A stretch of DNA of 6,943 nucleotides from Massilia sp. UBA2604 (GTDB lineage Bacteria; Pseudomonadota; Gammaproteobacteria; Burkholderiales; Burkholderiaceae_D), in contig DDKG01000052.1 in the NCBI GenBank assembly GCA_002339265.1, forward strand, positions 1-6,943, given 5' to 3'. The notes under the pieces are model-generated. The model was given only the letters and a program-made list of their open reading frames with translations. It made no database searches and was not told where the DNA came from. The first letter of the stretch is position 1; the number at the start of each line of letters is the position of its first letter. Position numbers and translations under genes: made by a program. Positions 6,050-6,943 of this stretch are shown piece after piece.

Positions 6050-6898
6050 ATGTTGAGCGCAGTTCGGGAATTGATGCAGCCGCCTGCCGGCATGGCGGTC
6101 GATTTCAGCCAGCCGGCCGGCGAGGCGGCGCTGGCGCCGCATGACGGCATTTCGTGGCAGCTGTTCGCGAATCCGGTTTCCCTGTTCGTGGGCGGGGTGA
6201 CGGCAGTGCTGCTCGAACTGGCCGAGCCGTCGGTGCGCTCGGGCGTGTGGGACCACAGCAGCTTCCAGCGCGATCCTGGCACGCGCCTGCGACGCACCGG
6301 CTACGCGGCGATGATGACCGTGTATGGCCCGCGCTCACAGGCCGAAAAAATGATCGCGCACGTGGTGCGCATGCATGAGCGGGTCAAGGGCAGCACGCCC
6401 GACGGCGTCCCCTACCAGGCGAATGACCAGCGCCTGCTCGACTGGGTGCAGGCGACCGCCTCGTTCGGCTTCACCGAGGCTTATCATCGCTACGTGCGGT
6501 CCCTGTCCGCCCATGAGAAGGACGCCGCCTTCGCCGAATCCGGACCGGCCGCGCGCCTGTATGGCGCGCTGGGTGCGCCGCGTTCATGGGCCGAATGGGA
6601 AGCGATGCTGGCCCAGACCGCCCCAGGACTGGAAGGCTCGGACATCCTCGCCGACTTCATGCGGATCATGGGCGAGGCGCCCATCCTGCCGGCGCCATTG
6701 CGGCCGCTGCAGCGGCTGCTGGTGCGCGCCGCCGTGGAAATCACGCCCGAGCCGGTGCGCTCGCTGCCGCAGCTGCGCGGGCGGGGCCTGCGTTTCGGTG
6801 AAAGGGCGCTGGTGCGTGCCATGGCGCGCGGGTCCGTGCTGGCCCCGCTGGGCGACACGCCGCAAGCCCAGGCCGCGCGGCGCGTCGCCCCACGTTGA
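6050..6898 (+). CDS. Oxygenase MpaB family protein (DUF2236, rubber-oxygenase-like)
   Basis: The 282-residue protein has the conserved layout of the MpaB/latex-clearing-protein catalytic domain. It opens with a hydrophobic helix (residues about 41-58, NPVSLFVGGVTAVLLELA). Then come VWDHSSFQRDPGTRLRRTGY (about 66-85), HERVKG with H109, YQAND at 122-126 followed by LLDWVQAT, and a helical second half including AYHRYV. Members bind a b-type haem, and the histidine of the H-x-x-V-x-G motif is the likely axial ligand; known relatives act on polyisoprene or in mycophenolic-acid biosynthesis. The substrate here cannot be told. No signal peptide is seen, so it is probably cytoplasmic or membrane-associated. 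ATG 6050 is chosen over ATG 6023 because of the GAGGAG site. It is divergent from the phosphatase gene and meets gcdH tail to tail with no gap. Confidence 0.9.
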   Translation: MLSAVRELMQPPAGMAVDFSQPAGEAALAPHDGISWQLFANPVSLFVGGVTAVLLELAEPSVRSGVWDHSSFQRDPGTRLRRTGYAAMMTVYGPRSQAEKMIAHVVRMHERVKGSTPDGVPYQANDQRLLDWVQATASFGFTEAYHRYVRSLSAHEKDAAFAESGPAARLYGALGAPRSWAEWEAMLAQTAPGLEGSDILADFMRIMGEAPILPAPLRPLQRLLVRAAVEITPEPVRSLPQLRGRGLRFGERALVRAMARGSVLAPLGDTPQAQAARRVAPR

Positions 6899-6943
6899 TC
6901 AGAACGCGGCGATGCCGGTCTGGGCGCGGCCCAGGATCAGGGC
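6899..6943 (-). CDS. gcdH: Glutaryl-CoA dehydrogenase, C-terminal 14 residues only
   Basis: On the minus strand the window edge reads ALILGRAQTGIAAF and then TGA (6901-6899). This is the characteristic end of glutaryl-CoA dehydrogenase, whose family ends in a motif like YEGTHDIHALILGRA(Q/I)TGIQAF. The enzyme oxidatively decarboxylates glutaryl-CoA to crotonyl-CoA in lysine, hydroxylysine and tryptophan breakdown. Only the final helix is visible, so the active-site glutamate and FAD-binding parts cannot be checked. Another acyl-CoA dehydrogenase with a similar tail is possible but less likely. Its stop codon directly abuts the stop of the MpaB-family gene. Confidence 0.8.
   Translation of the reverse strand, partial: ALILGRAQTGIAAF

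Noticed and set aside
1..6943. Search for mobile elements, CRISPR arrays, tRNA genes or a new multi-gene defence or biosynthetic system
   Set aside because: No transposase, integrase, evenly spaced repeats or tRNA-like folding was seen, and the genes belong to separate ordinary functions. The region looks like normal chromosome.

Overview
The window is GC-rich, densely coded DNA with strong G/C bias at third codon positions. It most resembles a betaproteobacterium of the Oxalobacteraceae (Massilia-like). That placement is inferred from composition and gene content, since no rRNA or other taxonomic marker is present. It holds four complete genes and two genes cut by the window edges. There is no mobile element, tRNA, rRNA or CRISPR array.

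Layout, left to right. (1) 1-972, minus: the first 324 residues of a PAS-PAS-GGDEF signalling protein, probably involved in cyclic-di-GMP turnover; the rest lies outside the window. (2) 973-1237: a less GC-rich, non-coding divergent region with a possible sigma-28-like promoter for the PAS-GGDEF gene. (3) 1238-3541, plus: an exported DUF5916 protein with an N-terminal CBM9-like domain and a predicted outer-membrane beta-barrel. (4) 3541-3589: a 49-bp gap made almost entirely of nested inverted repeats. (5) 3590-3937, plus: a small acidic protein of unknown function. (6) 3943-3968: a perfect hairpin that can terminate transcription from both sides. (7) 3993-5939, minus: a predicted lipoprotein with an acid-phosphatase (PAP2) domain joined to an autotransporter-type beta-strand repeat. 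(8) 5940-6049: a divergent region with a good match to a PhoB box and a correctly spaced -10 hexamer facing the phosphatase. (9) 6050-6898, plus: an MpaB/DUF2236-family haem oxygenase. (10) 6899-6943, minus: the last 14 codons of glutaryl-CoA dehydrogenase (gcdH), whose stop codon abuts the oxygenase stop.

These genes do not form one pathway. The clearest functional unit is the phosphatase with its apparent Pho box, which suggests a surface enzyme that scavenges phosphate when phosphate is scarce. Its unusual build (lipoprotein anchor, class A acid phosphatase motifs, a linker like that of subtilase autotransporters, a PATR repeat, and no beta-barrel) is the most novel item here. The DUF5916 gene and the small gene after it may be co-transcribed, with the structured gap between them as a possible control point.
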